DNA from: Variovorax sp. RA8
GTDB lineage: Bacteria; Pseudomonadota; Gammaproteobacteria; Burkholderiales; Burkholderiaceae_C
Length of the DNA: 64,000 nucleotides
NCBI RefSeq assembly: GCF_901827175.1
Contig: NZ_LR594662.1
Coordinates: forward strand, 496,001 to 560,000
Reading direction: 5' to 3'
The notes under the pieces are model-generated. The model had not been told where the DNA came from, searched no databases, and saw nothing but the letters and a program-made list of their open reading frames with translations. This document shows positions 49,793 through 59,504 of the stretch, one piece after another. The position numbers and the translations under genes were made by a program. How positions within the stretch are numbered: the first letter of the stretch is position 1; each line of letters starts with the position of its first letter.

Positions 49793-50848
49793 ATGCCCCC
49801 CCAAGACCTCGTCGTTGCGCGTCCCGAAGGCCTGTACTGCCCGCCCGGCGACTTCTACATCGACCCGTGGCGGCCGGTGAACCGCGCGGTCATCACCCAC
49901 GCGCATTCCGATCACGCGCGCGTGGGCCATGGCCAGTACCTCGCGCACGAAGACAGCGCCGGCACCCTGCGCGCTCGCCTCGGCGACATCACCCTGCAGA
50001 CGCTTCCCTACGGCGCGGCGATCGACCACCGCGGCGTGCGCCTGTCGCTGCATCCGGCCGGGCACGTGCTGGGCTCGGCGCAGGTGCGGCTCGAGCATGG
50101 GGGCCGCGTGTGGGTGGCCTCCGGCGACTACAAGACCGAGTCCGACGGCACCTGCACGCCCTTCGAGCCGGTGCCCTGCGACACCTTCATCACCGAGTCC
50201 ACTTTCGGCCTGCCGATCTACCGGTGGCCGGCGCAGGCCGCGCTCTTCGCGGAGATCGACGACTGGTGGCGTGCCAACGCGAAGCATGGGCGCGCCTCGG
50301 TACTGCTGTGCTATGCCTTCGGCAAGGCGCAGCGCATCCTGCACGGCGTGGACGCGAGCATCGGGCCGATCGTGGTGCATGGCGCGGTGGAGCCGCTGAA
50401 CGCGGTCTACCGCGCGGCGGGCGTGGCGCTGCCATCCACGCTGCGCGTGACGGACCCCGGCGTGGACGCAGCGCTGCTCAAGCGCGCGCTGGTGCTGGCG
50501 CCGCCATCGGCTGCCGGCACGCCATGGATGCGGCGTTTCGGCCAGTACTCGGATGCCTTCGCCAGCGGCTGGATGCAGCTGCGCGGAACGCGCAGGCGGC
50601 GCGGCGTGGACCGGGGCTTCGTGATGTCGGACCACGCGGATTGGCCGGGCCTGCAGCAGGCCATCGCGGGCACAGGGGCCGAGCGGGTGTTCGTGACGCA
50701 TGGGAATGTGGCGGTCATGGTCCGCTGGCTGGGCGAGAACGGGGTGGATGCCCGGTCCTTCCACACCGAGTACGGCGACGAGGACATGGAAGGCGACGCG
50801 AGTGCGGGGAGCCCCATCCCAGGCGAAGGAGAAACAGCCGAGCCATGA
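49793..50848 (+). CDS. ligase-associated DNA exonuclease (metallo-beta-lactamase fold)
   Basis: The 351-residue protein has the metallo-beta-lactamase metal site THAHSDH (H36, H38, D40, H41), with HPAGHVLGSAQV and the C-terminal beta-CASP-like SDHADWPGL and VTHGN. It belongs to the exonuclease family that is encoded beside bacterial ATP-dependent ligases. It should trim DNA ends in repair. Its stop overlaps the ligase start (ATGA), making a direct translational link. Confidence 0.93.
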   Translation: MPPQDLVVARPEGLYCPPGDFYIDPWRPVNRAVITHAHSDHARVGHGQYLAHEDSAGTLRARLGDITLQTLPYGAAIDHRGVRLSLHPAGHVLGSAQVRLEHGGRVWVASGDYKTESDGTCTPFEPVPCDTFITESTFGLPIYRWPAQAALFAEIDDWWRANAKHGRASVLLCYAFGKAQRILHGVDASIGPIVVHGAVEPLNAVYRAAGVALPSTLRVTDPGVDAALLKRALVLAPPSAAGTPWMRRFGQYSDAFASGWMQLRGTRRRRGVDRGFVMSDHADWPGLQQAIAGTGAERVFVTHGNVAVMVRWLGENGVDARSFHTEYGDEDMEGDASAGSPIPGEGETAEP

Positions 50849-52515
50849 AGCAGTTCGCCGCGCTGTACCGCGAGCTCGATGCGAGCACCTCCAACCTCGT
50901 GAAGCAGGCGGCGCTGCAGCGCTACCTCCAGGCCGCCGACCCCGAGGACGCCGCCTGGGCCGTGTACTTCCTGGCGGGCGGCCGGCCGCGGCAACTGGTG
51001 CCGACCAAGCTGCTGCGGCTGCTGGCACAGCAGGCCGCCGGCCTGCCGGAGTGGCTGTTCGACGAGAGCTACGAGGCGGTGGGCGACCTGGCCGAGACCC
51101 TCTCGCTGCTGCTGCCGCCCCCCACCGAGGCGCACGACCTGGGCCTCGCGACGTGGATCGAGCAGCACTTGCTGCCCTTGCGCGGGATGCCCCCCGAACC
51201 GCTCGCCGATGCCCTGCGCGCCCAGTGGCGACAGTTGGCGCCGGAGGAGCGCCTCGTCTACTTCAAGCTCATCACCGGCGCCTTCCGCGTCGGCGTCTCG
51301 CGCCTGCAGGTCACGCAGGTGCTGGCGGCGATGAGCGGGCTCGACCCCAAGCAAGTCGCGCAGCGGCTGATGGGCTACACCCACATCGCGGGCCGGCCGG
51401 GCGCGGCCGACTTCGCGGCGCTGATCGCGCCCGAGAGCGGGAACGAGCAGGACCGCCAGGCGAGCGGGCAGCCTTACCCCTTCTTCCTCGCGCATCCCTT
51501 CGCACTGCCGCTCGATCAGTTCGATGCGGTGCTGGGCCCGCCCTCGCAGTGGCTCATCGAATGGAAGTGGGACGGCATCCGCGCGCAACTGGTGCGGCGC
51601 GCCGGCCAGGTATGCCTGTGGTCGCGCGGCGAGGAGCTGGTGACGGACCGCTTTCCCGAGCTGGCCGACATGGGCCGAGCGCTGCCTGACGGCGCGGTGC
51701 TCGATGGCGAGATCGTGGTCTGGCACCGGGACTCGACCGCGCCTCACGGCGAGGGCCGCGTGCAGCCCTTTGCCGAGTTGCAGAAGCGCATCGGCCGCAA
51801 GACGCTGACGCCGAAGCTGTTGCGCGAAATCCCCGTGGTGCTGCTGGCCTACGACCTGCTCGAGTGGGAAGGCCGCGACCTGCGGGCGATGCCGCAGCAG
51901 GAGCGGCGCGTGCTGCTCGACGACCTCGTCGCGACGGCGCAGCACCCCGCTCTGATCGCGAGCCCGATGCTGCACGGCGAGAGCTGGCAGGATCTCGCGC
52001 GCCAGCGCGAATCGGCACGGGCGATGGGCGTGGAAGGCATGATGCTCAAGCAGCGCCACGCGGCCTACGGCGTCGGCCGCACCAAGGACGTGGGCTTGTG
52101 GTGGAAGTGGAAGATCGACCCGCTCTCGGTGGACGCCGTGCTGGTCTACGCGCAGCGCGGACATGGGCGGCGCGCGAGCCTGTACAGCGACTACACCTTC
52201 GCGGTGTGGGATGCGCCGCCCGAGGTCGAGGGGCGCAAGCTCGTGCCCTTCGCCAAGGCCTATTCCGGGCTGAGCGATGCCGAGATGGGACGCGTCGACG
52301 CGATCATCCGGCGCACCACCATCGAGAGCTTCGGGCCGGTCAGGAGCGTGAAGCCCACGCTGGTCTTCGAGCTTGGTTTCGAGGGCATCGCGCGCAGCGC
52401 CCGGCACAAGAGCGGCATCGCAGTGCGCTTTCCGCGCATGCTGCGCTGGCGCGAGGACAAGCCGGTGGAGGAGGCGGATACCTTGCAGACGCTGGCGGCG
52501 CTGCTGCCGCCATGA
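50845..52515 (+). CDS. ATP-dependent DNA ligase
   Basis: The 556-residue ligase seals nicks using ATP. An N-terminal helical domain (residues 1 to about 200) precedes the nucleotidyltransferase domain with the adenylated lysine K241 in [12 protein letters not shown], the LDGEIVVW motif and the GVEGMMLK motif. The OB domain ends with the conserved [18 protein letters not shown] region and a basic tail. It is the LigB/LigC-like family linked to the exonuclease and helicase next to it, not LigD. Its stop codon TGA is part of a dispersed repeat. Confidence 0.95.
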   Translation: MKQFAALYRELDASTSNLVKQAALQRYLQAADPEDAAWAVYFLAGGRPRQLVPTKLLRLLAQQAAGLPEWLFDESYEAVGDLAETLSLLLPPPTEAHDLGLATWIEQHLLPLRGMPPEPLADALRAQWRQLAPEERLVYFKLITGAFRVGVSRLQVTQVLAAMSGLDPKQVAQRLMGYTHIAGRPGAADFAALIAPESGNEQDRQASGQPYPFFLAHPFALPLDQFDAVLGPPSQWLIEWKWDGIRAQLVRRAGQVCLWSRGEELVTDRFPELADMGRALPDGAVLDGEIVVWHRDSTAPHGEGRVQPFAELQKRIGRKTLTPKLLREIPVVLLAYDLLEWEGRDLRAMPQQERRVLLDDLVATAQHPALIASPMLHGESWQDLARQRESARAMGVEGMMLKQRHAAYGVGRTKDVGLWWKWKIDPLSVDAVLVYAQRGHGRRASLYSDYTFAVWDAPPEVEGRKLVPFAKAYSGLSDAEMGRVDAIIRRTTIESFGPVRSVKPTLVFELGFEGIARSARHKSGIAVRFPRMLRWREDKPVEEADTLQTLAALLPP

Positions 52516-52572
52516 GCCGCACGGCCGCTCCGAAGGCGAATCGCCCGCAGCCGAAGGCGAAGGTCCTCCAGT
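52512..52572 (+). repeat. dispersed repeat copy between ligase and helicase
   Basis: About 60 bases match the units of the array at 6188 nearly end to end, beginning ATGAGCCGCACGGCCGC with a few changes and one missing base. The TGA at 52513-52515 is the ligase stop. An ATG at 52512 opens a 20-residue frame ([13 protein letters not shown] and on) that ends at 52574, just 5 bases before the helicase ATG. Confidence 0.92.
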
Positions 52573-52579
52573 GAACCCC

Positions 52580-55126
52580 ATGAGCCGACTGGACGATTGG
52601 TTCGCGTCGCGCGGCTGGGAAGCCTTCGACTTTCAACGCAGCGTCTGGCAAGCCCTCGCCGAAGGCCGCTCCGGCCTGCTCCACGCCACCACGGGCGCGG
52701 GCAAGACTTACGCCGTCTGGCTCGGCGCGCTGCACGCCTTCGCGACGAAGGCAGCGGGCAAGACGCCGCCGCCGCTGACCGTGCTGTGGTTGACGCCGAT
52801 GCGCGCCCTGGCCGCCGATACCTTGCGCGCGCTGCAGCAGGCTCTCGATGCCCTGCAGCCCGACTGGAGCGCAGCCGCCCGCAGCGGCGACACCTCCTCG
52901 GCCGAGCGCAGCGCGCAGAACCTGCGTCTGCCGACGGTGTTGGTCACCACGCCCGAGAGCCTCTCGCTGCAGCTTGCGCGCGCCGATGCCAGGGAGGTGC
53001 TGGGCTCGCTGCGCCTGGTCGTCATCGACGAATGGCACGAGCTGCTGGGCAACAAGCGCGGCGTGCAGGTGCAGCTCGCGCTGGCACGGTTGCGTCGCTG
53101 GAATGCCGGCCTCTGCACCTGGGGCATGTCGGCCACGCTCGGCAATCTGCAGGACGCCATGCGCACGCTGCTGGCCGGCGGCGACGGCGTCTTGGTGCAG
53201 GGTGACGTGCCCAAGCAGCTGCTCATCGACTCGCTGCTGCCTGGGCGCGCCGAGCGCTTTCCGTGGGGCGGGCACCTGGGGCTCACCATGCTGCCGCAAG
53301 TCATCGGGGAAATCGCCGCCAGCGCGAGCACGCTGGTCTTCACCAACACGCGCTCCCAATCCGAGATCTGGTACCAGGCCCTGCTCGAGGCGCGGCCCGA
53401 ATGGGCGGGGCAGATCGCACTGCACCACGGCTCGCTGGACCGCGCGGTACGCGAATGGGTGGAGCTGGGCCTGAAGTCGGGCGCGCTCAAGGCCGTGGTG
53501 TGCACCTCCAGCCTGGACCTCGGCGTGGACTTCCTGCCGGTCGAGCGCGTGCTGCAGATCGGCTCGGCCAAAGGCGTGGCGCGGCTGTTGCAGCGCGCGG
53601 GACGCTCGGGCCATGCGCCCGGGCGTCCATCGCGCATCACCCTCGTGCCCACGCACAGCATCGAGATCGTGGAGGGCGCCGCCGCGCGCGAAGCCGTGGC
53701 GCAGGGCCGCATCGAGGAGCGCCGGTCGCCGGCGCAGCCGCTGGACGTGCTGGTGCAGCACCTGGTCACGGTCGCGCTCGGCGGCGGCTTCGTGCCCGAC
53801 GATCTCTATGCGGAGGTGCGCTCCACGGTGGCCTACGCCGGGCTGTCCCGCGAGAGCTGGCAGTGGTGCCTGGACTTCGTGGCTCAGGGCGGGCCCTCGC
53901 TCGTGGCCTACCCCGACTACCGCCGCGCGGTGCCCGACGCCGAGGGGGTGTGGCGCGTGCCCGATACGCGTCTGGCGCGCCGGCACCGCATGAACATTGG
54001 CACCATCGTCAGCGACGCCAGCATGGCCGTGCAGTACCTGCGTGGGGCCAGGATCGGCAGCGTGGAGGAAAGCTTCGTCGCCCGCATGAAGCCGGGGGAC
54101 TGCTTCCTCTTCGGCGGCCGGCTCCTGGAGCTGGTGCGAGTGCACGACATGACGGCCTGGGTGCGGCGCGCTAGCGGCCGCAAGCCCTCCGTGCCGCGCT
54201 GGAACGGTGGGCGCATGCCGCTGACCAGCACCCTGGCCGATGCCGTTGTGCGGCAGCTGGCGCTGGCCGATGCCGGCTGCTACGACACCCCGGAGTTGCA
54301 ATCCGTTCGGCCGCTGCTCGAGATCCAGCAGCGCTGGTCGGCGCTGCCGACGCCGGACACCCTGCTGGCCGAGTTGCTGAAGACGCGCGAGGGCTGGCAT
54401 CTCTTCCTCTATCCGTTTGCGGGGCGGCTGGTGCACCTGGGCCTGGCCAGCCTGCTCGCCTGGCGCATCGCACAGCACCAGCCGCGCACCTTCTCGATCG
54501 CGGTGAACGACTACGGCTTCGAGCTGCTCTGCGCGGCCGACCCTGACTGGCCGGCGCTGCTGCCGCAGGTGCTGGCCCCGGTGGACGAGACGCAACTGCT
54601 GCACGAGGTGCTCGCCTCCCTCAACGCCACCGAGCTGGCGCGCCGGCGCTTCCGCGAGATCGCGCGCGTCTCCGGCCTGATCTTCCAGGGCTATCCCGGC
54701 GAGCGGCGCAGCAGCCGGCAGCTGCAGGCCTCCTCCTCGCTGTTCTACGAGGTGTTCCGCAAGTACGACCCTGCCAACCGGTTGTTGCAGCAGGCCGAGG
54801 AGGAACTGCTCGCGCAGGAGCTGGAGATCGGGCGGCTGAGCGCCGTCCTCGCGCGCATGGCCTCGCAGCGGCTCATGGTACAGACGCCGCAGCGGCCCAC
54901 CCCCTTCGCCTTTCCGCTGATGGTGGAGCTGTTTCGCGAGAAGCTGTCGAACGAGAGCGCGGCTGAGCGCATCGCGCGCATGGTCGCGCAGCTGGAGCGG
55001 GCCGCGGGCGGCGGCGCCGAGCCGGCCGACCCTGACCGCGTGCGCAGGACACTGGCCTTCGAGAGGCCCGTGGAGGAAGGTCAGGCCGGGCGCGGAAAAG
55101 TCCCGGAAGGACCGGGGGCGGCGTGA
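52580..55126 (+). CDS. Lhr-type DEXH helicase, ligase-associated
   Basis: The 848-residue protein is a superfamily 2 helicase of the Lhr-Core type. The N-terminal RecA domain has [21 protein letters not shown], Walker [17 protein letters not shown] and the DEXH box [11 protein letters not shown]. The second RecA domain has [24 protein letters not shown] and [11 protein letters not shown] winged-helix and C-terminal Lhr region follow. It should unwind DNA or RNA-DNA in repair. The ATG at 52580 lacks a clear ribosome site; GTG at 52571 is in frame. Coupling through the short frame in the repeat is possible. Confidence 0.93.
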   Translation: MSRLDDWFASRGWEAFDFQRSVWQALAEGRSGLLHATTGAGKTYAVWLGALHAFATKAAGKTPPPLTVLWLTPMRALAADTLRALQQALDALQPDWSAAARSGDTSSAERSAQNLRLPTVLVTTPESLSLQLARADAREVLGSLRLVVIDEWHELLGNKRGVQVQLALARLRRWNAGLCTWGMSATLGNLQDAMRTLLAGGDGVLVQGDVPKQLLIDSLLPGRAERFPWGGHLGLTMLPQVIGEIAASASTLVFTNTRSQSEIWYQALLEARPEWAGQIALHHGSLDRAVREWVELGLKSGALKAVVCTSSLDLGVDFLPVERVLQIGSAKGVARLLQRAGRSGHAPGRPSRITLVPTHSIEIVEGAAAREAVAQGRIEERRSPAQPLDVLVQHLVTVALGGGFVPDDLYAEVRSTVAYAGLSRESWQWCLDFVAQGGPSLVAYPDYRRAVPDAEGVWRVPDTRLARRHRMNIGTIVSDASMAVQYLRGARIGSVEESFVARMKPGDCFLFGGRLLELVRVHDMTAWVRRASGRKPSVPRWNGGRMPLTSTLADAVVRQLALADAGCYDTPELQSVRPLLEIQQRWSALPTPDTLLAELLKTREGWHLFLYPFAGRLVHLGLASLLAWRIAQHQPRTFSIAVNDYGFELLCAADPDWPALLPQVLAPVDETQLLHEVLASLNATELARRRFREIARVSGLIFQGYPGERRSSRQLQASSSLFYEVFRKYDPANRLLQQAEEELLAQELEIGRLSAVLARMASQRLMVQTPQRPTPFAFPLMVELFREKLSNESAAERIARMVAQLERAAGGGAEPADPDRVRRTLAFERPVEEGQAGRGKVPEGPGAA

Positions 55127-55172
55127 CAATTCGCAAGATTCCGATGCGCGAGCTTCTGTAAAACTCGAACTC

Positions 55173-55841
55173 GTGCATGCCGCTTCCCCCTCCTGCCGGC
55201 TCGACGTTGCCGGCCAATCCCTCGAGCTCCTTCCAGAGCGAGCCCTCTGGTGGCCGGCCGGCGAAATGCTGTTCGTGGCCGATCTCCACCTGGGCAAGGC
55301 GGCCAGCTTCAGGGCGCTCGGGCAACCGGTGCCGCACGGCACGACGGCGCAGAACCTCGCCCGGCTCGACCGCCTGATCGAGCAGTACCGGCCGCGCGAG
55401 TTCGTCGTGCTCGGCGATTTCCTGCATGACGCACAGGCGCGCACGCCGCAGTTGCTGGCGAGCCTCCAGACCTGGCGCGAACAGCACGCGCAGCTTCGCT
55501 GCACGCTGGTGCGCGGCAACCACGACAGCCATGCCGGCGACCCGCCGGCCGCGCTGCGCTTCGAGAGCGTCGACGAGCCCTACCTGACCGGCCCCTTCGC
55601 CGCCTCTCACCACCCCCGGCCTCATCCGACGCACTTCGTGCTCGGCGGTCACCTCCATCCGGTCTGCAAGCTGCAGGGCAGCGGACGCGACAGCCTGCGC
55701 ATGCCCTGCTTCGTGCGCGAGGAACGGCGGCTGATCCTGCCTGCCTTCGGCGAGTTCACTGGTGGTTGGCTGATGGAGGCCATGCCGGGCCGCTGTTTCT
55801 ATGGCATCGGCGGCGATGCCGTGTGGCCGTTGCCGATCTGA
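55173..55841 (+). CDS. pdeM: ligase-associated metallophosphoesterase (PdeM/MPE)
   Basis: The 222-residue protein is a calcineurin-type phosphoesterase. Metal-binding motifs are FVADLHLGK, VLGDFLHD, VRGNHDSH and GGHLHPVC, in the right order. In other bacteria this family is encoded with Lhr-Core, ATP-dependent ligase and the MBL exonuclease, and the set acts in DNA repair. The start is GTG at 55173. It follows the helicase after 46 bases and is the last gene of the cassette. Confidence 0.92.
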   Translation: MHAASPSCRLDVAGQSLELLPERALWWPAGEMLFVADLHLGKAASFRALGQPVPHGTTAQNLARLDRLIEQYRPREFVVLGDFLHDAQARTPQLLASLQTWREQHAQLRCTLVRGNHDSHAGDPPAALRFESVDEPYLTGPFAASHHPRPHPTHFVLGGHLHPVCKLQGSGRDSLRMPCFVREERRLILPAFGEFTGGWLMEAMPGRCFYGIGGDAVWPLPI

Positions 55842-55853
55842 CGACTCCCATTC

Positions 55854-56436
55854 ATGGCACAAGCACCCAAGCCTCCCCACCGCAGCGACCTGCGCGAACA
55901 TGCTGTCGAGCTGATGATGCAAGCCGCTCCCCTGGCCGGCATGAGCCGCGCCGAGGCGGAAGTCGTGGTCGACGCCATGAAGCCGGTGCATGTGCTGGCC
56001 GACACGCTGCTGTTCGAGGAGGGTGACGCGGCCGACAGCGACTACCTGGTGCTGGTGCTGGAAGGCCAGTTGCGGGCCGTGAACAGCTCCGGCATCCCTG
56101 ACGGCGAAGTCGTGATCACGGTTCGGCGCCGGCAGCCTGCTGGGCGAGATGGGGGTGATCGACGGCGGACCGCGCTCCGCCAGCTGCACGGCGCTGACGG
56201 ACGTCAAGCTGGGCGTGCTCCCGCGCGCTTCGCTGCTGGGCATGATCGAAAGCCATCCGATGGTGGCGGCCCGGATGATGCTGGGCATCTCCACGATCCT
56301 CGCTGGGCGCCTGCGCGAAGGCAACCGGCGCTTGCGTACGCTGTCGCAGGTGTCGCGCGCGCTGCAGCTGGAGCTGGACGCAGTCCATGCGGTCAACCGG
56401 CGGCTGCTGGAGGAGCAGGCCGGGCGCGGCGGCTGA
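55854..56436 (+). pseudogene. cyclic-nucleotide-binding domain protein, frameshifted
   Basis: Two frames share one domain. From the ATG at 55854 the first frame reads to VLEGQLRAVNSSGIPDGEVVITV, a cyclic-nucleotide-binding beta-roll, and then loses sense near 56120. The next frame takes up with FGAGSLLGEMGVIDGGPRSASCTAL, which is the phosphate-binding cassette region of the same fold, and runs to the TGA at 56434-56436. One extra base or two missing bases near 56115-56126 would explain it. Joined, the product would be about 194 residues with a helical tail and no DNA-binding domain. A sequencing error is possible; an internal ATG at 56149 could make only the second half. Confidence 0.82.
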
Positions 56437-56471
56437 GCCGCACGGCCGCTGCGAAGGCGAAGTCAGTGCCG
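56434..56471 (+). repeat. third copy of the dispersed repeat
   Basis: TGAGCCGCACGGCCGCTGCG and the next AAGGCGAAG match the element at 6188 and 52512 with one or two changes; similarity fades after about 38 bases. As in the other copies the TGA is the stop codon of the upstream gene. Confidence 0.85.
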
Positions 56472-56479
56472 CTAGCTCG

Positions 56480-57007
56480 CTACACCACGACCACCGGTTC
56501 GTCGGGCAGCTCGTTGCGGTCGGGCTCGCCCTCGGCCAGCGGGAAGTGCGCCACCAGCAGCGCCGAGACTTCTTCCAGCGCCTGCGTGAGCCCGTCCTCG
56601 AAGCGGCCCTCGCGGAAGGCGGAGGCCATCCGCCTGGCCATCGCCGCCCACTCGTCCGCGCTCACGTGGGCGTCGATCCCGCGGTCGGCCACGATCTCGA
56701 TCGCGTGCTCGGCCAGCAGCAGGTAGATCAGCACGCCGTTGTTGTGCGCGGTGTCCCACACGCGCAGCTTGCCGAACAGGGTGATGGCGCGCTCGCGCGC
56801 CGGCGCGGCGCGCCGGATGTACGACCAGGGCAGCCCGGCCTCGATGCAGATGCGCACCTCGCCGCGGTGCCGGCGCTCGCTGGCCGCGACCCGGGCCTTC
56901 AGACGTTCCAGCGCTTCGGGCGGCAGGACACGACGCACGTCGGCCCCGTCGACCCAGCGATGGCGCCACAGGCGCCGCAGCGTGGAGAGGAAGGATTGCG
57001 TGGCCAT
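56480..57007 (-). CDS. TPM domain protein
   Basis: The 175-residue product has a TPM-fold (YgcG-type, PF04536) with RHRGEVRICIEAGLPW, LRVWDTAHNNGVLIYLLLAEHAIEIVADRGI and a C-terminal helical region FREGRFEDGLTQALEEVSALL. No signal peptide is visible, unlike its neighbour. It starts 2 bases after the neighbouring TPM gene and with lemA forms one operon. This type of cluster is widespread, but its function is poorly known; links to membrane protein quality and cell-envelope stress have been proposed. Confidence 0.85.
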   Translation of the reverse strand: MATQSFLSTLRRLWRHRWVDGADVRRVLPPEALERLKARVAASERRHRGEVRICIEAGLPWSYIRRAAPARERAITLFGKLRVWDTAHNNGVLIYLLLAEHAIEIVADRGIDAHVSADEWAAMARRMASAFREGRFEDGLTQALEEVSALLVAHFPLAEGEPDRNELPDEPVVVV

Positions 57008-57009
57008 CG

Positions 57010-57954
57010 TTACCAGTCCCCCGAGGCGCCGCCGCCGCCGAAATCACCGCCCCCGCCGGAGCTGAAGCCGCCGCCGCCGGACGAGGAGCCGCCGCCCCAG
57101 CCTCCGCCACCCCCCAGGCCGCCGCCGAGCCCGCCGGCGCCCGGCCCCCAGCCGCCGCCGCGCCCTCCGCGCCGGCCGGCGCCCGCGCCGAAGGCGCTCG
57201 ACAGCAGCGTGAAAAGCAGCGCCGCGAGCCCCGCCAGCACGGCGATCACCAGGCTCGCGGTCAGCGCCATCACCACCACCCCCGTCACGCCGCCCAGCGC
57301 CACCGGCCCCAGCACCTTGCCGAGGATGGCGCGCGCGATCGGCGCGCCGATCAGCACGCCGAAGAACAGGAAGATGGCCAGGTCGCCCCAGTCGAAGCCC
57401 GGCTCCTCCTGCCCGCCGCCGAAGTCGCCGCTCCTGGCATCGACCTGCGGCAGCGGCTCGCCCTTGATGCGCGCGATCAGCTGGTCGGCCGCGGCGTCGA
57501 GTCCGCCCGCGAAGTCGTTCTCGCGGAAGCGCGGCTTCATCGCGAAATCGATGATGCGCGCCGCCGCGATGTCGGGCACCGCGCCTTCGAGCGTCTTCGC
57601 CACCTCGATGCGCATCTTGCGGTCGTTCTTGGCGACGACGACGAGGATGCCGTCGCCCACTTCCTTGCGGCCGATCTTCCAGGCGTTGCCCACGCGGTTG
57701 GCGTAGCTCGCAATGTCCTCGGGTGCCGTGGTCGCGACCATCAGCATCACGATCTGCGAGCCCTTCTCCTGCTCGAAGGCAGCCAGCTTGGCTTCGAGTG
57801 CCTGGCGCTGCGTGGCGTCCAGTGTCCCGGTCTGGTCGATCACCCGCGCGCCGAGTGGCGGAACCGGCAGCAGGTCCTGGGCCTGCGCGCCCGCGAGCGT
57901 GAAGGCCAGGAGGAAGAGAGCTGCCAGCGCGCGCCGGATGCGGGCGGCCGTCAT
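57010..57954 (-). CDS. TPM domain protein with Gly-rich C-terminus (YgcG-like)
   Basis: The 314-residue product has a signal peptide (about residues 1-25, ending GAQAQ), a TPM domain (RVIDQTGTLDATQRQALEAKL, GDGILVVVAKNDRKMRIEV, LDAAADQLIARIKGE) and then two or three hydrophobic helices. The tail of about 50 residues is almost all Gly, Ser and Trp, as in YgcG homologues, and would be exposed or membrane-associated. It starts 6 bases after lemA. Confidence 0.9.
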   Translation of the reverse strand: MTAARIRRALAALFLLAFTLAGAQAQDLLPVPPLGARVIDQTGTLDATQRQALEAKLAAFEQEKGSQIVMLMVATTAPEDIASYANRVGNAWKIGRKEVGDGILVVVAKNDRKMRIEVAKTLEGAVPDIAAARIIDFAMKPRFRENDFAGGLDAAADQLIARIKGEPLPQVDARSGDFGGGQEEPGFDWGDLAIFLFFGVLIGAPIARAILGKVLGPVALGGVTGVVVMALTASLVIAVLAGLAALLFTLLSSAFGAGAGRRGGRGGGWGPGAGGLGGGLGGGGGWGGGSSSGGGGFSSGGGGDFGGGGASGDW

Positions 57955-57960
57955 CGAGGC

Positions 57961-58572
57961 TTACTTCTTCGGCTGTTGCTGTTGGCCGAAATCGACCGTC
58001 GGCGGGGTGGAGATCTGGGCCTCGTTCTGCACGCTGAAGTTGGCCTTGGGGTCGTAGCTGAAGATCTTGGCGGTGATATTGGTCGGGAAGCTGCGCGCCA
58101 GCACGTTGTACTCCTGCACCGTCTGGATGTAGCGGTTGCGCGCCACCGTGATGCGGTTTTCTGTCCCCTCCAGCGTCACGCGCAGGTCGCGAAAGGCCTG
58201 GTTGGCCTTGAGGTTGGGGTACTGCTCGGCCACCACCATCAGGCGCGACAGGGCGCTGGAGAGCTCGCCCTGCGCCTGCTGGAAGCGGTTGAAGGCCTCG
58301 GGGTTGTTGAGCGTCTCGGGCGTGACCTGGATCGAGGTGGCCTTGGCCCGCGCCTCGATCACCTTGGTCAGCGTCTCCTGCTCGAAGTTGGCTTCGCCCT
58401 TGACCGTGGCCACGATGTTGGGCACGAGGTCGGCGCGGCGCTGGTACTGGTTGAGCACCTCGCTCCAGGCCGACTTGCTCGCCTCGTCGAGGCGCTGGAA
58501 GTCGTTGTAGCCGCAGCCTGCGAGCGACAGCGTTGCAAGAAGGATCAGGAGCCAGCGTTTCATGATCACCAT
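57961..58572 (-). CDS. lemA: LemA family lipoprotein
   Basis: The 203-residue product begins with a lipoprotein signal and the lipobox LAGC. LemA features follow: YNDFQRLDEASKSAWSEVLNQYQRRADLVPNIVATVKG, and EQYPNLKANQAFRDLRVTLEGTENRI. The protein is a helical bundle at the membrane. The ATG at 58572 is seven bases after GAAGAGG; a second ATG at 58563 gives a neater signal peptide. It heads the operon with two TPM genes. Confidence 0.93.
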   Translation of the reverse strand: MVIMKRWLLILLATLSLAGCGYNDFQRLDEASKSAWSEVLNQYQRRADLVPNIVATVKGEANFEQETLTKVIEARAKATSIQVTPETLNNPEAFNRFQQAQGELSSALSRLMVVAEQYPNLKANQAFRDLRVTLEGTENRITVARNRYIQTVQEYNVLARSFPTNITAKIFSYDPKANFSVQNEAQISTPPTVDFGQQQQPKK

Positions 58573-58622
58573 ATCGAAGCCTCTTCGTCGTTCGTGCGAA
58601 GTGGCAAAGGTAGCATAGGCCG

Positions 58623-59393
58623 ATGGCGGTCGATCCTCTCCAGGCATTGCAGGCCGCGAACCGCGGGGCGCCGCCCTTGCGCCGGGACGAGGGAACGCTG
58701 CTGATCGCCGGCGCCACGGGAGCGCTGGGCCAGGAGCTGGTGCGGCGGCTCGCGGGCCGGCATCGCTTCGAGCACACGCGCGTGCTGGCGCGCGAGCCCA
58801 TCCGCGACGGGCTGCGCGGCGTCGAGAGCGTGCTGGCGCCGGACGCTGACGTCGCACACTGGCCGCGCACCGCGGCCGACGCGGCGCTGGTCCTGTTCGA
58901 GCCGCCGCGCCTCTACTACGACCGCGAACGCGCGCTGTGGACGCCCGAGCCGGCGCAGCTGCCCGCGCTCGCGGCCTGGCTGAAGGCTTGCGGCGTGCGC
59001 ACGCTGGCCGTCGTGCAGCCGCACGACCAGGGCCGGCTGCCGGAGGCGCTCAAGCGCGGGCTGGCCAGCCTCGACGAGGAGGCGGTGGTGGCCGAGGGCT
59101 TCGAGCGCGTGATCATCGTGCGCACGGCGCGCATGCCCGCCGCGGCACGCTTCGCCAACCCGGCCGAGCGGCTGGCGGCCTGGATGCTGTCCGTCGCGCG
59201 CTTCATGGTGCCGGCCAGCGAGCAGCCGGTGCGCGCCGGCAAGGTGGCGGAGCTGGTCGACGTGGCGCTGCGCATCGCACCGCCCGGTGTGCACGTGGCC
59301 GCGCCCGAGCTGGTGTGGCAGGCCGCGCAGGGCCAGCTGCAGGCGGTGGCCGAGGGCTGGCTGCTCGGCGCGCGGGGGCGAGGTTCGCAATGA
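58623..59393 (+). CDS. NAD(P)-binding Rossmann-fold protein
   Basis: The 256-residue product has a nucleotide-binding loop in TLLIAGATGALGQELVRRL, in keeping with atypical short-chain or NmrA-like proteins. The typical catalytic YxxxK is not seen, and the rest is Ala/Arg-rich with a hydrophobic turn, so it may be a regulator or a weakly conserved dehydrogenase. It is divergent from lemA with 50 bases between them. The start ATG is the first in frame; no strong ribosome site is visible. Confidence 0.75.
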   Translation: MAVDPLQALQAANRGAPPLRRDEGTLLIAGATGALGQELVRRLAGRHRFEHTRVLAREPIRDGLRGVESVLAPDADVAHWPRTAADAALVLFEPPRLYYDRERALWTPEPAQLPALAAWLKACGVRTLAVVQPHDQGRLPEALKRGLASLDEEAVVAEGFERVIIVRTARMPAAARFANPAERLAAWMLSVARFMVPASEQPVRAGKVAELVDVALRIAPPGVHVAAPELVWQAAQGQLQAVAEGWLLGARGRGSQ

Positions 59394-59504
59394 GGAGGCG
59401 TGAACGAGCCCGCCACGTCGGGCTCATTCCGGCCTTCTGATGCGCGGGCGACCGATGCAGGTCGCGCGCCCGAGGCAAAATTGCCACTTCCAGCCGCAGC
59501 CACC

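Noticed and set aside
52340-55519. Long minus-strand frame opposite the helicase gene
   Set aside because: The helicase motifs on the plus strand are decisive; the antisense frame has no recognisable domain.
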